Assembly (NCBI GenBank): GCA_032622095.1
Contig: CP136066.1
Span: 145,915,559 to 145,979,558 of the forward strand
DNA: 64,000 nucleotides
Reading direction: 5' to 3'
DNA from: Siphonodentalium dalli
Lineage: Eukaryota > Mollusca > Scaphopoda > Gadilida > Siphonodentaliidae
The notes under the pieces are model-generated. The model was not told the DNA's origin. It ran no database searches and worked only from the letters and a program-made list of their open reading frames with translations. Each line of letters opens with the position of its first letter. Position 1 is the stretch's first letter. Below are positions 33,294 through 45,161 of the stretch, piece after piece. The position numbers were made by a program, and so were the translations under genes.

Positions 33294-33950
33294 TAGCTCA
33301 ACTTTACAAAGTAATAGTTGAGCTATTGACATGGGTTGGCATCCGTCGTCCGTGCGTGCATGCTTCCATCAACAATTTCCTTCGTCATGCCTGAAAGGCC
33401 GCATCCCTCATTCGAACTTCACCAAACTTCATATGTAGCTTCAGTGTGACCTATAGATGGGACAAATTTTTCTGAATTGCGATGAAAAACGTGGCCAACA
33501 GCAGCTATCTTGGGATTTAAATTTTGAATCCATCGGCACACCCTACAGCCCAAATTTATGGCGGGATCATTTTTTAATATTGCAGGCACGATTGCGATTA
33601 CCTGTTGATGGGAGTTATTGAACAATTTTAGATGAAAAACATGGCAGCCGGGAGCCATCTTTGATTAACTCTTGGCATGACTAAATCCATTGGCACACCC
33701 TACAGACCAGATCCCTCATCCGATAATAACTAAACTTCATATGGATCTTCAAGGTGACCTCTAGATGGGAGCCTCCTGTTTTCACCAAAACTTGTTGAAA
33801 AACATGGCCATAAGTCAGTGGCCATAAACATGGCCATCAGTGGCCATCTTGGAATTTACTCTTTGTATGACTAAATCCTTTGGTGTACCCTCCATACCAC
33901 ATCCCTCATCCGATCATCATCAAACTTCATATAGAGCTTTGGGGTGACCG
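33294..33950 (+). repeat. TAGCTCAACTT-family element, partial
   Basis: It starts TAGCTCAACTTTACAAAGTA, then GAGCTATTGACATGGGTTGG, a CATCCGTCGTCCG tract and three degenerate units containing ACATGGC-AGCCATCTT and CTAAATCCATTGGCACACCC. It is the same layout as the element at 49745-52954, without a recognisable right end. Confidence 0.65.
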
Positions 33951-34809
33951 TGTAGTATACTTTCCTTATTCTTTATCATTCTATTTATTGCTCAGCAAAA
34001 AATTAACTCCTTCCCAAGTTGACTATAATCGATTAATCGTACATAATAATAATAACATCAGTAGAAGTATTCTGTAATATTTTATCTCACGTGACTATCT
34101 AAGCCTTATTCACGCTTGTGATTGGTTGATTGACATTCACTATTATCGATAGTGTTGTCCACGAAGCCATAGTGGGCCTCCTAATTTTAGCACACCCACT
34201 ATCGCTTGGAAAATCCAGAAATCTATTTTTAGCATGCCCACTATTCCGGGGAGGTAATTTGAAAGTCATCTCCACCTCGCTGCAAAAGTTCAACACTTTT
34301 TTATCCGAAATGTCTTTGTAATCGACAACTAGAGCACAATAAATGATCGTAAGCAATTTCTTTATGTTATTTGTGATGTTTTATCCATGTTTGGTGTGGC
34401 GATTTATCATGTTCCTTTCTCCGCTGATCACAATATCGCTTTGATATTTTTGTCTATTTCCTTAGTTCGCGCTACTAAATTTTCTGAACGAATCTTCAGT
34501 TTGTTTTCGATAAAAAAAGTTATGTTTTGAACTGATGTCAATGTTTAATAACAACACCAACAACAACGACGTCTGCTTTCCATTGTTAATAATTCCTGAG
34601 GAAGAAAATTTAAGATTTGCCCAACTAGAAGCCAGGCAATTTATTGAAGAAATTTTACAAGCAAAATAAAAAAAGAAACAACAAAACTTTGCATTGAAAA
34701 TATTGAAATCGTTCTGCAATGAAAAGGAAATACATGGGAATATAGATGATTGTGAATTGTTTGACATTATGGGTCCTGGTACAGAAAGAAAAACGTTCGA
34801 TAAAATATA

Positions 34810-34922
34810 ATAAATATTGCACGGCTTGTCGGTGATTATGCCAAAATAGTGGTCCTCGGTGGAGGAATAGTCCCCTCGGACCACTATTTTGGCATAGTCA
34901 CCTCCAAGCCGTGCAATATTTA
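34810..34922. repeat. Palindromic hairpin of about 113 bp
   Basis: AAATATTGCACGGCTTG and ATGCCAAAATAGTGGTCC on the left are inverted on the right; the centre is near 34866. Perfect over most of its length. Confidence 0.85.
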
Positions 34923-35009
34923 TATAATATTGCCTATTGCCATATTAGCTGGGTGCTGGTTAACTGCTATCGCTGCTTGTTTGAGGCATCGGCTGATGTA
35001 ATTTTTAGT

Positions 35010-35790
35010 CGAGTTTTTTTCCAAAACTCGACTTATAGTTTGATGAGGGACGGTGGGCGGGCGGCGGCGGACGGGCGGGCGGGCGGCGTGTTTTGCTTAT
35101 AACTCAACCGTTTATTGACGGATTTAAAAAAATGGTGTGTGAGTACATATCCATGCACGTAAGCTGCAGACAAAAAATCGGGTTCGTCCGCACATTTATT
35201 ACAGAGTTATGGCCCTTTGCCATTTTTCACTGATTTTAGGCTCGTTAGCGCAACAACTTCAACAAACGTTATCTGATTCGATTGAAATTTGGGATATAGG
35301 TGTCTCCCAAGAATATCTCGGACGAGTTCGAAAACCGGCCTGGTCCGATAAAATTTGATAGAGTTATGGCCCTTAATTAGTCATTTTTCACGAATTTTCA
35401 GCTCGTTAGCGCGATAACTTCAACAAACGTTATCCGATTTGATTGAAATTTGGGATATAGGTGTCTCCCAAGAATTTGAACTTGGCTAGTTGGCCTGTCT
35501 GTTTTATTTAGCTGGGAAATACACACACATGTACCAGCTTTGGTTCAGATCAAATGATCCAAACATTATCCAGTTATCGATCAGAAACCAAAATCGGTCA
35601 TATCGTAAGTCAGATAAGGGTCGTAGCTCATGTAAGATAATTGGACGGAACCCGTATTTGAATTTGACATGTATGTTCAGCTGGGAAATACACATACCAA
35701 CTTTGGTTCAGATCAAATAATCCAAACAGAATTATCGATCTGAGACCAAAAATGGACAGATGCACGGACAGACTGAATTCGTAATCCGAC
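35010..35790 (+). repeat. Tandem repeat with GGCGGGCGG tract and GAGTTATGGCCC units
   Basis: TCGAGTTTTTTTCCAAAACTCGACT (an inverted pair) opens it, followed by a GGGCGGGCGGCGG tract. Two units then contain GAGTTATGGCCCTT, GCTCGTTAGCGC, ACTTCAACAAACGTTATC and TTGGGATATAGGTGTCTCCC, about 170 bp apart. A different pair (GCTGGGAAATACACA...TTTGGTTCAGATCAAAT) follows at 35510 and 35680. Confidence 0.65.
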
Positions 35791-36006
35791 TGTTTTTTTC
35801 AAACGGGCATATAACAAATTTACAAAATTCTGTATATTTGTAGTATTCACTTCACTTTTTTATGAAAGATTTTAGCTTTATGTTCAGATGATTTAATAAG
35901 CCATTTAGTAAAACTTCATTTCTGTTTAACAGATTTTGGAAGTTTAATCTCGGAGAGAGTAATGATTGTTTTATTTGTTTTTATTTCAGGAAGATAGAGC
36001 AAAAGA

Positions 36007-36153
36007 ATGAAGAAGTACAGATATGAAAAGATTTTGGAGAAGAGAGGGAATCCTGGAAAGCAGGAGTTTTTAGTAAAATGGAAAGGGTTTACTAATCCTA
36101 CATGGAAACCAAGGGAAAATTTTCCCTCCGATATTTTGAAGCAACACCGGTGA
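36007..36153 (+). CDS. Orphan chromodomain ORF (48 residues)
   Basis: ATG-started ORF beginning MKKYRYEKILEKRGNPGKQE, followed by FLVKWKGF and PTWKPRENF: the chromodomain pattern Y-x-VEKIL ... YLVKWKGY ... TWEPEEN. The aromatic-cage positions appear as Y (residue 4), W (WKGF) and W (PTW). The loop before TW is shorter than usual. The C-terminal helix is cut short at DILKQHR. A 3' splice site (TTTGTTTTTATTTCAG) ends 17 bases before the ATG, but the phase upstream hits TAG at 35995, so this is either the first coding exon, a microprotein, or a remnant. Chromodomains bind methylated histone tails and also end the integrase of chromoviral Ty3/Gypsy elements; no integrase was seen upstream. Confidence 0.55.
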   Translation: MKKYRYEKILEKRGNPGKQEFLVKWKGFTNPTWKPRENFPSDILKQHR

Positions 36154-36830
36154 TATTTCAAAATTTCGGAAGGAAAATGTATTATAACTTTTGAGCACTA
36201 TGTGTGCGAACTGCAACATGAGAAGTTGTTTGTGTCCGGTGCACGTGCTTAGTAATTCACTTGATTATCTTTTATTTATACATCTTAACGATTTACATTA
36301 GATAAGCTGTCCACTTGGCTTAGTGCCCCATGTTTATGACTCAATTTATACAGGAGATCAGATTATTCCTGTTTAAGTACACATTGTAATATGTATGTAG
36401 ATTTCTACACAGCCCGTGCATTTCGGACAAACAGTTATACTGTATATAATGAACTTTATTTTATACCTTTCACATATGGTGGCTGACAAATTAACGTCAC
36501 AGATATACTAGATCCTAGATCAACTAATTTATATTATAAGATGAGTTATGAATAGTAACAATATAGTGTGTGCTATATCTAGTGTCTATACATGTACCGG
36601 ATATATAAGTACGATATTATGAGGGTCATGTTATTATTTGTCGGACCCATTTAATATTACTCACAGAAGCTGTCTGTATTTTAGTTATGGTCACAGGTAA
36701 ACCTTTCTTCCAGGCAATGATCTGACACATGTACATATCGTGCATGACATATGCTTAGTATGGCATGGAGTCAGCAATATGCGACTGCTGATGATCGTAT
36801 CCAAACATTTTGGCATTATTTCAACTTATT

Positions 36831-36846
36831 GGGGGGGGGGGGGGGG
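36831..36846. repeat. G16 homopolymer
   Basis: Sixteen consecutive G. Its length may be unreliable. Confidence 0.9.
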
Positions 36847-36989
36847 TCAGTTAAAAATATATCTAAATACTACTTTTGGCATAAAACAAAATCTGCTTTT
36901 GGGGGATGCTCAAGAACACTTTTCAAAGTCTCATTAAACTACTCCAGGATCCATGCTATATAAATCTAATTATTATATTTAGCTTCTTC

Positions 36990-37215
36990 TTCAAAGATAC
37001 TCAATCCAGTCAGATGGTCCTCATATCATCAAGATAAAACAACATTTCTTTAACAGTATCTTGGGTAAATACATGTACAGCACATGGAAGACTGATCACA
37101 AAAACTTATACGCCATATTTTGTCAGATGTTTTGTTGATCAGTCAATGTTTTAATTGTACTCCATCCGATCAGATTGTCCCCATATCATCAAAGATACAA
37201 CAACAACAACGTATG
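36990..37215 (+). repeat. Diverged copies of the 10417 TTAA-MITE end
   Basis: AAAGATACTCAATCCAGTCA and GTACTCCATCCGATCAGATT with CAACAACAAC match the left arm of 10417-10906, in two consecutive fragments. Confidence 0.5.
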
Positions 37216-37224
37216 GACCTGCCA

Positions 37225-38075
37225 ATATCGAGATTCGAGAGATTCGATTCGATGTCGGTATCGGGCACCCGATTCGAGATCGACACCGAATCGGTCCGCT
37301 GATTCTGATATTTTCGAATCGGTGTTACTTTGGTGTAGTCTCATTTTTTGCATCTAGATGACACATGCCAAACTACTTGAAGTCACAAAAACTTGAAACG
37401 GTTGCCAACGTAGTTAATTTTGAATTCATGCCAGAATAGACATGCAATATGCAAAATAAGTGCTTCATTCCCAACCCGTGACGGTGATCAATCGGGACCC
37501 CCACCCCGAAAACAACTACTGTGAATATGTGATGTATTTGTTTGATCTATCGTGTGGTGAAAAGTTTAACAGATAACTATGATTGGTATGGACTACAACT
37601 ACAACAATTATATAGCTGACCGGTGTACCCATGTGCGAGTTTATCAAATCTAGATTATCTTTAATACATAATGTAGACAAGTTACTTCCGAGCCATGGGG
37701 TTTGTGATACGTTGATTGGACTGGCTTTAAATGTCTTACGGTCACTTCTTGTATCATGTTCGCCATGACATAGCTAGATTGATATTCAATGAAACGTATC
37801 CCATACCCTCCATGAGGCTGAGAGTGACTTACCAATGTCATGATTTTCCTAAAAATAAACACAAGTTCCAGCGGATGTTTAAGGAGATTAACGTTGTTGT
37901 TAAGAGTATCTGTTGCATTTTACAGGGGTTTTTTTTTTGTCTAGAGACACCGAAATAAACACTGCTGAACAATGACAATCACTAGCTGATTCGATTCAAG
38001 ATTCGATTGGATGTCGATATCAGGAAGGAGATTCGATATTGAGATTCGATTCGATGCAAAATCCCCGATTCGCAG
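37225..38075. repeat. Two GATTCGATTCGA-rich segments
   Basis: GAGATTCGATTCGATGTCGG at about 37243 and GATTCGATTGGATGTCGATA at about 38000 are similar segments rich in ATTCGA words, 750 bp apart. They may be subterminal regions of one element; no TIR was defined. Confidence 0.45.
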
Positions 38076-38374
38076 ATCCCTACAACGTTTCTTCAAAATG
38101 CACTTTAGTTATCAGAATCAATTTATTGCAACAAAATAATGCTTACCACTGTCAAATATGCTATCAAATTTCCCAAAACTTCTCATTTATCAACATTTTG
38201 TTCAACAAAATATGGCCGTATTATCACTTAATTATTAAAAAATTTGGCTATATTACCACTTGATTTTATAGTTATCCATCTTCATCTGCAATTTTTTCCG
38301 AGACCGTCCTTTTGATCATGTCTTTCAGGGCCACAATGTTTTTAACAGATAATTTCTGGAAAGCTTGCAAATGG

Positions 38375-39000
38375 CCGTAGGCGAAAACCCAAAGCAACAA
38401 AGAGCGTTATTCGGATAACAAAGCCAATTATGGACAAATTAAAGAGCGTTATTGCGACTGACCTCATTTGGCTGTCTTGCTATTCACGAATGGCAGAATC
38501 AATAGAAATTTTCATGTCAGAATGCGGATAATTGCAAATCATATATAGAATCAATTGCGCCTGATCCAATTGCGTCTGATTTTCAGAATGCTATTCACGA
38601 ATGGCAGTTTTTATTTCCGGAAAGGACGAATGTTCATTTAAGAATGCGGATAATTGCAAATAGATAGAATCAATTGCGTGTGTGCGTCTGATTTTCAGAC
38701 CGTAGGTTGCAAGTTTGAGCTCAGTCGGTTCGAGTCTATAAGGACACACACATATATATCATTTGTGGGTACCCGTTTCAAGGTGAAGATCACCTCGGGC
38801 GGTAAAACTGACCCGATGAAAATGTCCCCTGTTCCTAGGAGGCCCTAAGTACATAAGAATCACACAGAAGGGAGTTCCATTTCGAGCGATAACGTAAACA
38901 AACGCCGTACGCGAAAGCCGAAGGGAATAAAGAGCGTTAACGAACCCAAATATGGAAGATCTTTATCAACGACACTGCGGATACGAACGCTCTTTAACTA
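38375..39000 (+). repeat. Repeat containing paired AAAGAGCGTT motifs
   Basis: CCGTAGGCGAAAACC...CAAAGAGCGTTAT at 38375-38452 and CCGTACGCGAAAGCC...ATAAAGAGCGTTAA at 38908-38940 are homologous. In the first the motif repeats after 42 bp in the same direction. In the second the partner is inverted (ACGCTCTTTA at 38986). Confidence 0.6.
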
Positions 39001-39106
39001 TCAACGCTATTAACCCTGCAGTGCCGTTTTTGTGACTGAGAGTGGAGAAGGGGTGCTCTGAGCTTCTCCAAAACGCCGCGACGACTATTCCCGTGGGTTT
39101 TTACCC

Positions 39107-39840
39107 TTAAATGGGAAGTTTGAGCCCAATCGGTGCAGCCGTTTTCGAGTCTATAGAGGACAAATATACACAAACACACATATACGGAAGTCTCAAAATA
39201 TATACTAGACTAGCCGATGAGCCCGACGTTGTCCGGGCTATTCAAAAACCAAATTTCAAGTCGATAGCTCCACCCGTTTCTGAGATCTGGTCTGCGCATG
39301 CGCGAAGCTGGCGTCGCACGGGCTCGGCGACCCGATAAAATTCGTATCCGGGGCAAGATACATTCACATAGCAAATTTCAAACAAGTCGATAGCTCCACC
39401 CGTTTCCAAGATCTGGTCTGCGCATACGCGAAGCTGGCGTCGCACGGGCTCGGCGACCCGATAAAATTCGTATCCGGGGCAAGATACATTCACATACCAA
39501 ATTTCAAGTCGATAGCTCCACCCGTTTCCAAGATCTGGTCTGCGCATGCGCGAAGCTGGCGTCGCACGGGCTCGGCGACCCGATAAAATTCGTATCCGGG
39601 GCAAGATACATTCACATAGCAAATTTCAAGTCGATAGCTCCACCCGTTTCCGAGATCTCGTCTGCGCATGCGCGAAGCGGGCGCCGCACAGGCTCGCCAA
39701 TACGACAACGACGACCGCCTGGTCAAACTACACACACGTACCAAGTTTCGTCCCGATCGGTCGAGAATCGTAGATTTGTATAAATGACATACATACAGAC
39801 AAACAAACAAACAAATAAACAGAGGTCTTCAAAATATATA
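39107..39840 (+). repeat. RTE/SINE-like tail with four units of about 115-120 bp
   Basis: GTTTGAGCCCAATCGGTGCA and a CACACATATA tail (39118-39185) precede a GCCCGAC-GTCCGGGC hairpin at 39218. Four direct units with GATAGCTCCACCCGTTTC, CGCGAAGCTGGCGTCGCACG and AAATTCGTATCCGGGGCAAG run from 39255 to 39715. The end has CATACAGACAAACAAACAAA, as in tails of RTE-type retroelements and their SINEs. Open frames here come from the repeats. Confidence 0.55.
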
Positions 39841-40059
39841 TGAGATTTAAATAATATGCTGATTTTGTTTCGTTCATGGACTGGGTGTGTAGAAATACAG
39901 TTTTTAGTGAAATAAAGTGTTCCAACGCGCATCCAGTATAACAAAAATGAGAAGCATGACCATTCCATTTGTCCATGAACGCGGACACTAGAAAATAACA
40001 AAGAACATTTATATACCCGTCATTTTGTGAAATTGTGACGGGCAACCTCCTAGTTAACC

Positions 40060-40630
40060 AAATAGCAGAAGACGTCACAGGGCTCATTTCCACAAATCTC
40101 AACGGAATTCAAAGATATTTGGTATATGAGTTCACATGACCATTACCTAGAATGAGTTCGCAAGCCAGGTCCGGCCGGATATTTTTACCAGAGTTATTGG
40201 ACTTTGCTTATTATTTTTGTTGAATTTACCAAATAGCAAATAGACGATGTCACTCGGCTCATTTCCACAAATGTCAACGGATTTCAAAGGTGTTTGATAT
40301 ATGAGTTCACATGACCAGTATCTAGAGCGAGTTGCAAATCAGGTCCGGCCGGATATTTTCAGCAAGTTATTGGACTTTGTTTATTTTTTGTGTGCAAATG
40401 GACAACTTCACAGGGCTCATTTCCACAAATGTTAACGGATTTCAAAGATTTTTTGTATATGGGTTCACATGACCAGTATCTAGAACGAGTTCGCAAACCA
40501 GGTCCGGCAAGATATTTTTAGCAGAGTTATTGGACTTTGTTTATTATTTTTAGTGCAAATGGACGACGTCACATGGATAATTTCCACAAATGTCAGTCCT
40601 AAAATGAGTTCGCAAGCCAGGCTTTTTGAC
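40060..40630 (+). repeat. Tandem repeat, about 157-175-bp units
   Basis: GTTCACATGACCAGTATCTA recurs at about 40131, 40306 and 40462. Each unit also has GACKTCACANGGCTCATTTC and GAGTTATTGGACTTTG. Confidence 0.75.
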
Positions 40631-40856
40631 AAAATCCCACCTCTTGTTTGTTGAGAATGCACTTCTCCAACTGCACATTTCGGCGGAGAAAGCAAACATT
40701 ATTGAGAATGCACTTCACCAACTGCACATTTCGGTGGGGGATACCGCCGTCTGCGACTGCTTGTTTTCATTGTGGAGGGCTTGTCTGAACAAAGATTTTT
40801 TTAGAAGCATTGATCAACGGATTTCTCTCTGCGAGAGCCATATTTCCGACTAAATC

Positions 40857-40917
40857 CTGAAAAGTTACCCAAAATTCTGCTGTGTTTAAGGAGTCGATTA
40901 CTTAGGGCATTACTGTA
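40857..40917 (+). repeat. Lone 61-bp arm of the 309-438 palindrome
   Basis: It matches the right arm (378-438) at about 90 percent, preceded by the complement of the spacer (ACTAAATC). The other arm is absent. Confidence 0.82.
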
Positions 40918-42224
40918 CCTTCCTGCAATTGTTTCACTACCTCCCCCCCATAAGAGGTCAAAATAGTATTTCAACCTCTGAAAAGTATTAAATAATTATT
41001 TCTGTTTTCTCTTAATGTTTATTGTGAAGAATTTTCAAGAATTTGTGAAATATTGTCAGATGGTGTATCTCTTCCATGAACTTTTCTATATATTTGGTAG
41101 TATAAAATATTAATATCTAATGATTCCAGGAAACCAGTCAACTGGAAGTGCTGTCACTAGGAAATTAACTTTGTATTAATTATTATTTTTTATGAATTGG
41201 GAGTTCATGTGGCTATTTTTAAAACACTACTACATTGTTTTTTGAAAATGTTATGATAAAAAAACACTTCTATGTGAAATATTTGTTTCTTGAGATGTTT
41301 CTCGTAGAGATTGGTAGCCAGAAAGAGATAGACCATCTTTAAGCACAATTTATGCATGTATATTTTGATAATTTTATTGTCAGCAGTGCCACATGTATAT
41401 TTATTAATAAAATTGTAAACTGAGACATTGTTACATGTTGCTGCCTTGATATGCTACAGAGTAAAGTAAGTTGTAGAATTGTGGCCAAGTACTTATATAA
41501 ACTGGTCAAGTGTATTGTGATGTCACATAGAGCTAACCTTACTAAATCATAATTTACCACAATCACCTTCAAGTTCACCCAATTCATTATTGATAGTTCT
41601 GCAACAACAATTTTTTTTTGTCTTATTGCCAGCACTGGAGGGCTGACAGTTGTGCCCTTAACCGATTATGCACCCCCAGAGCTCTCACAGTGATTTGTCA
41701 AAACACATCACTAATCATGCAAGTTAAAATATTTTAGTCTCAATAATGTTCTTCAGACTACTTTTCATTGCTTTGACATTTTCCAATGTTTACTGTTAAA
41801 CCTCAATAGAATTACGCTTAAGCATCATTCATTCTCAGTTATGATGAAATTTTGCTTAAGCATAAATCATATTTCCTAGCTTACACACTCCCCTGAAGCT
41901 GAAATGAAATGGTTAGAACAAAGTCTCAAGCTTGGACAAAACCATGGGTAGAGGAGAAATGGTCAAAATTTCCCCATTTGAAATGTATGCATGACAAAAC
42001 AACAACAAATAATATTTTGGCAATGGTCCAAACATACATGTAGGGGGTCATGTTGGAATTGTTAATCAATTGTTGTAGCTTGGGGAACCAGATAGGAAGG
42101 GGTGGTGCTATATATATTTGAGGGCCAGATATAATATATAGTCACGAAATAAATCTTTGAGGGCCAGATACTATTGCAGATGATAGTAAATAATACCTTA
42201 CTTGTATTTAAATTTGTGCAGCAT
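40918..42224. other. Unannotated AT-rich stretch
   Basis: No gene supported. ATTACGCTTAAGCATC and TTTTGCTTAAGCATAA at 41813-41870 are degenerate relatives of the GCGCTTAAGCGC palindromes at 3 kb. Confidence 0.45.
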
Positions 42225-42312
42225 TATTTTTTGCTCAGTTTTAAATTTGCAGTTTGAATTAACACATCAGGGTGCGCGCAAAGTGTGCAATTTTAAAACT
42301 GAGCAAAAAATA
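42225..42312. repeat. Palindromic hairpin, about 26-bp arms
   Basis: TATTTTTTGCTCAGTTTTAA on the left is inverted at 42286-42312, with a 35-bp loop. Confidence 0.82.
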
Positions 42313-42978
42313 AACTGGGCGGTTCCATCCAATTTCACATGTGAATATGTCCTTGACATTGCTCATATAGGCATGTTTCTGGACCGATTGGAAAAATAGT
42401 TTTTTCCCTAAATAGCCCGGATGAAGTCGGGCACATAAATATATCAGCTAGTATTTTATAATTATTATATATTCCAATGGTTATGGGCATTGTTGTTTAT
42501 GGCATTGAACTATTATATATTGACAATCGATAAGCTGCTGGCTGAATAATGCCAATTTATACCCTACATAATCTTAATTAACACACTCCCCTTTTTCTTT
42601 TGTATATGCTATAATCTTTTGAGTCGATCATACTATTTTTCACTCTCAGTAATTCATGCACTGATGGGTGAGTGAAAAATAATACTGCGGGATAAATTTG
42701 AGTAAGGTATTTTATCCAAGGTAACAAAACTATTCGAGGATGCTTAACAATTTATTCCTAAATAAGAAAACCTAATTATGTTTTTAAAATGTAAATATAA
42801 ATCAAAATTTGAATCAAGGCAGCCAATTTCAATTTGAATCAGACAAATTATTCCGTATGGCATTTAATCAATTTGCAGGGCCATTTATACGAGGCTACAT
42901 GTATATAGACTACCCGATCCCTGATCTCTTAATTTTCAGAAAATGAATAGTGCTTCAGCTTAAAGAAATACCGGTATA

Positions 42979-43005
42979 GTAATATATATATATATATATA
43001 TATAT
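42979..43005. repeat. (TA)n microsatellite
   Basis: About 13 TA units. Confidence 0.9.
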
Positions 43006-43219
43006 TGCGTGAAACTGATAAGTTAGTGTTCAGGCGGTGTGTCAACTGGAGGAATGTAACATTCTGTTAACATTGCTGAGAATCGCAAGCAAATTTTAAA
43101 TATATATTTAATACTCGATTTGGGACGCAGCTGTTGGCCATAAAACAACAACCCTGCATCTATTGGCATTAAACAAAACCCATTTTGCCATCGATATTGG
43201 TTGCATTTAATTAATATAA

Positions 43220-43369
43220 GTTATTGTGGTGGATTGACGGTATAAACATGCATGGTGTGATAATGATGGCTTGGAGTTTATGTTCAACCGAGTCACAAAG
43301 CGACGGGGTTGAACATATGCTCCAAGCTGTCAATGTTGCACCATGTTACCGTCAATCCACCACAATAAC
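43220..43369. repeat. 150-bp palindromic hairpin
   Basis: GTTATTGTGGTGGATTGACG on the left is inverted at the right end, with arms of about 70 bp including GGTTGAACATA/TATGTTCAACC around the centre. No sequence is shared with the other palindromes here. Confidence 0.88.
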
Positions 43370-43894
43370 ATATATGTTCTGCCGACAGTCCTGGTCATTC
43401 TTTGTCTTAGAAATTAACATTTATTCGAAAGAATGATCACCAGAAAATGGCAAAATATCTCATATCGCTCTCGCCATAACATTCAACGTGTTTAAAATGA
43501 CGTCATGAAAAGAGCAGGCCAGGCAGAGACGATGAAACAGTTGTCTTGGTTTCCCTTATTATATATGTTGATGGTTCGAGACGTAAACATACAAGTATAT
43601 GTTGCGCGACTCTCGGACCAATCAACGACGCAGTTTCTTACTGGAAGTGAAACGTATAAGAATGATGATATGTCTTGTCAATTTGGATATAATATTTGTA
43701 AAAAATAACAACTTTGAACAAGAATATACTTCATTCTATCTGATTACCGTAGCCGAGTGTTTCACATCACTTTAAATGATTCGCGTTTCAGAATAAATAT
43801 TCCCACTGAATAATTAATTATTCCTATTCATTAAGTTATACTTTTGCTTCACTACATGTAACTATTTATGCTTCAGCTTCAGCTCACATAAGGT

Positions 43895-43921
43895 ATAAAT
43901 GTGAATTACAAAGCCCTCCCA
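43895..43921 (-). repeat. Lone end of the TGGGAGG MULE-like family
   Basis: ATAAATGTGAATTACAAAGC followed by CCTCCCA resembles the right ends at 3703-3732 and 9745-9769. A degenerate GCTTCAGCTTCAGC lies next to it. No left end was found. Confidence 0.55.
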
Positions 43922-44194
43922 TATAGAATCAGTACATCCAGAATTTAGAAATTAGATTTGGCAGACCATTTGACTGATCGATCAGCTGATTGGGCTGTTA
44001 TAGTGAACCTGCACACAATGAACACTATTAACTTATTATATAAATAAGTTATATTGGTCGGTACATTTATATAATTGCCTAATCGCATACTAGTACATGC
44101 ACCAATGAGTAATATTTTCGGGAAATCTAATAAAATACTTGAATCGATATTCAATATAAAAGTTTATTGTTTATACACACCCTTATAAAAAAGT

Positions 44195-44590
44195 ACCGTG
44201 GTAAACCACGATAAAACCATGGTTTACCGTGGTAAACCACGGTAAACCAAGGTACATAGACGTAACACCCTGATATACCACGGTGCACCATGATGTGTAC
44301 CACGGTTTACCACGGTAAACCAAGGTACATCAGCATAGCACCATGGTTTACCGCGGTGCACACCTTGGTGTACCACGGTTTACCACGGTAAACCAAGGTA
44401 CATCAGCATAACACCTTGGTATACCACGGTGCACCAAGGTGTGTACCGTGTATACCACGGTAAACCACGATAACCTACATGTAGATACTTATACATAATG
44501 TTGGTATACCATGGTGCATCAAGGTGTACACGTACCACGGTGCATCAAGGTGTGTATCATGGTGCATCAAGGTGTGTATCACATCTCACC
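44195..44590. repeat. Palindromic GGTTTACCACGGTAAACC minisatellite
   Basis: Dense units of ACCACGGTTTACCACGGTAA and CACGGTGCACCAAGGTG type, decaying rightwards into ATGGTGCATCAAGGTGTG. Confidence 0.85.
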
Positions 44591-44887
44591 ACATGCAAGG
44601 TGAACCATGCATTAGGTACAGACATAACATGATTTTGGAGGCCATTACGATTGATTATAGTGTTTGGTGATATTATTATAGAAATTATTAACAGCATAAC
44701 TTCTCAGTATTGAGGGTCGCTATATAATAGGATTCGAGTCATAAACTCATTTTCATTATAATTACCATGTTGTTTGCATCATTAATTCATGGAGCACATA
44801 AGTGTATTTTTGAACTGATCCATACATATACATGTAGCTAAAATTCATTTGTTCTATACATTCTGCTGAGTATAACATTCATTCATA

Positions 44888-44934
44888 GAGATGGTCCCAT
44901 AAATGGTCAGATTTAGTGTGCAGTACCCCTTTAA
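44888..44934 (-). repeat. Lone end of a TTAA-type MITE
   Basis: Inverse of the sequence at 3891-3945, ending GTGCAGTACCCCT then TTAA (44931-44934). Confidence 0.6.
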
Positions 44935-45105
44935 ATTAAAAGATGTAATGGCCGAGTTTTGACACCACATACCCAATACACATATATGTTCCTTTTCTAG
45001 GTATACGAGAACAGATCAGACCCATACTCACATTATTAATATGCTGTTTTGAAAACCAAATATCGCATTGAATTAGCTATCAAAAATTCCAATGATCGTC
45101 TCTGA

Positions 45106-45161
45106 TAAAGAGCGTTTATGCCGTCATCCAGAAATGGTATACCGGTATAATAAAGAGCGTT
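45106..45161 (+). repeat. Paired AAAGAGCGTT motifs
   Basis: Two direct copies at 45107 and 45152 with ATGG between, like the pair at 38399/38441. Confidence 0.6.

Noticed and set aside
13417-36846. C18 and G16 runs as G-quadruplex elements
   Set aside because: Simple homopolymers whose length may be an assembly artefact; no further G-run pattern supports a regulated quadruplex.
39242-39810. 106-126-codon minus-strand ORFs
   Set aside because: They repeat the same peptide block once per roughly 118-bp unit and come from the tandem repeat, not from a protein family I can name.
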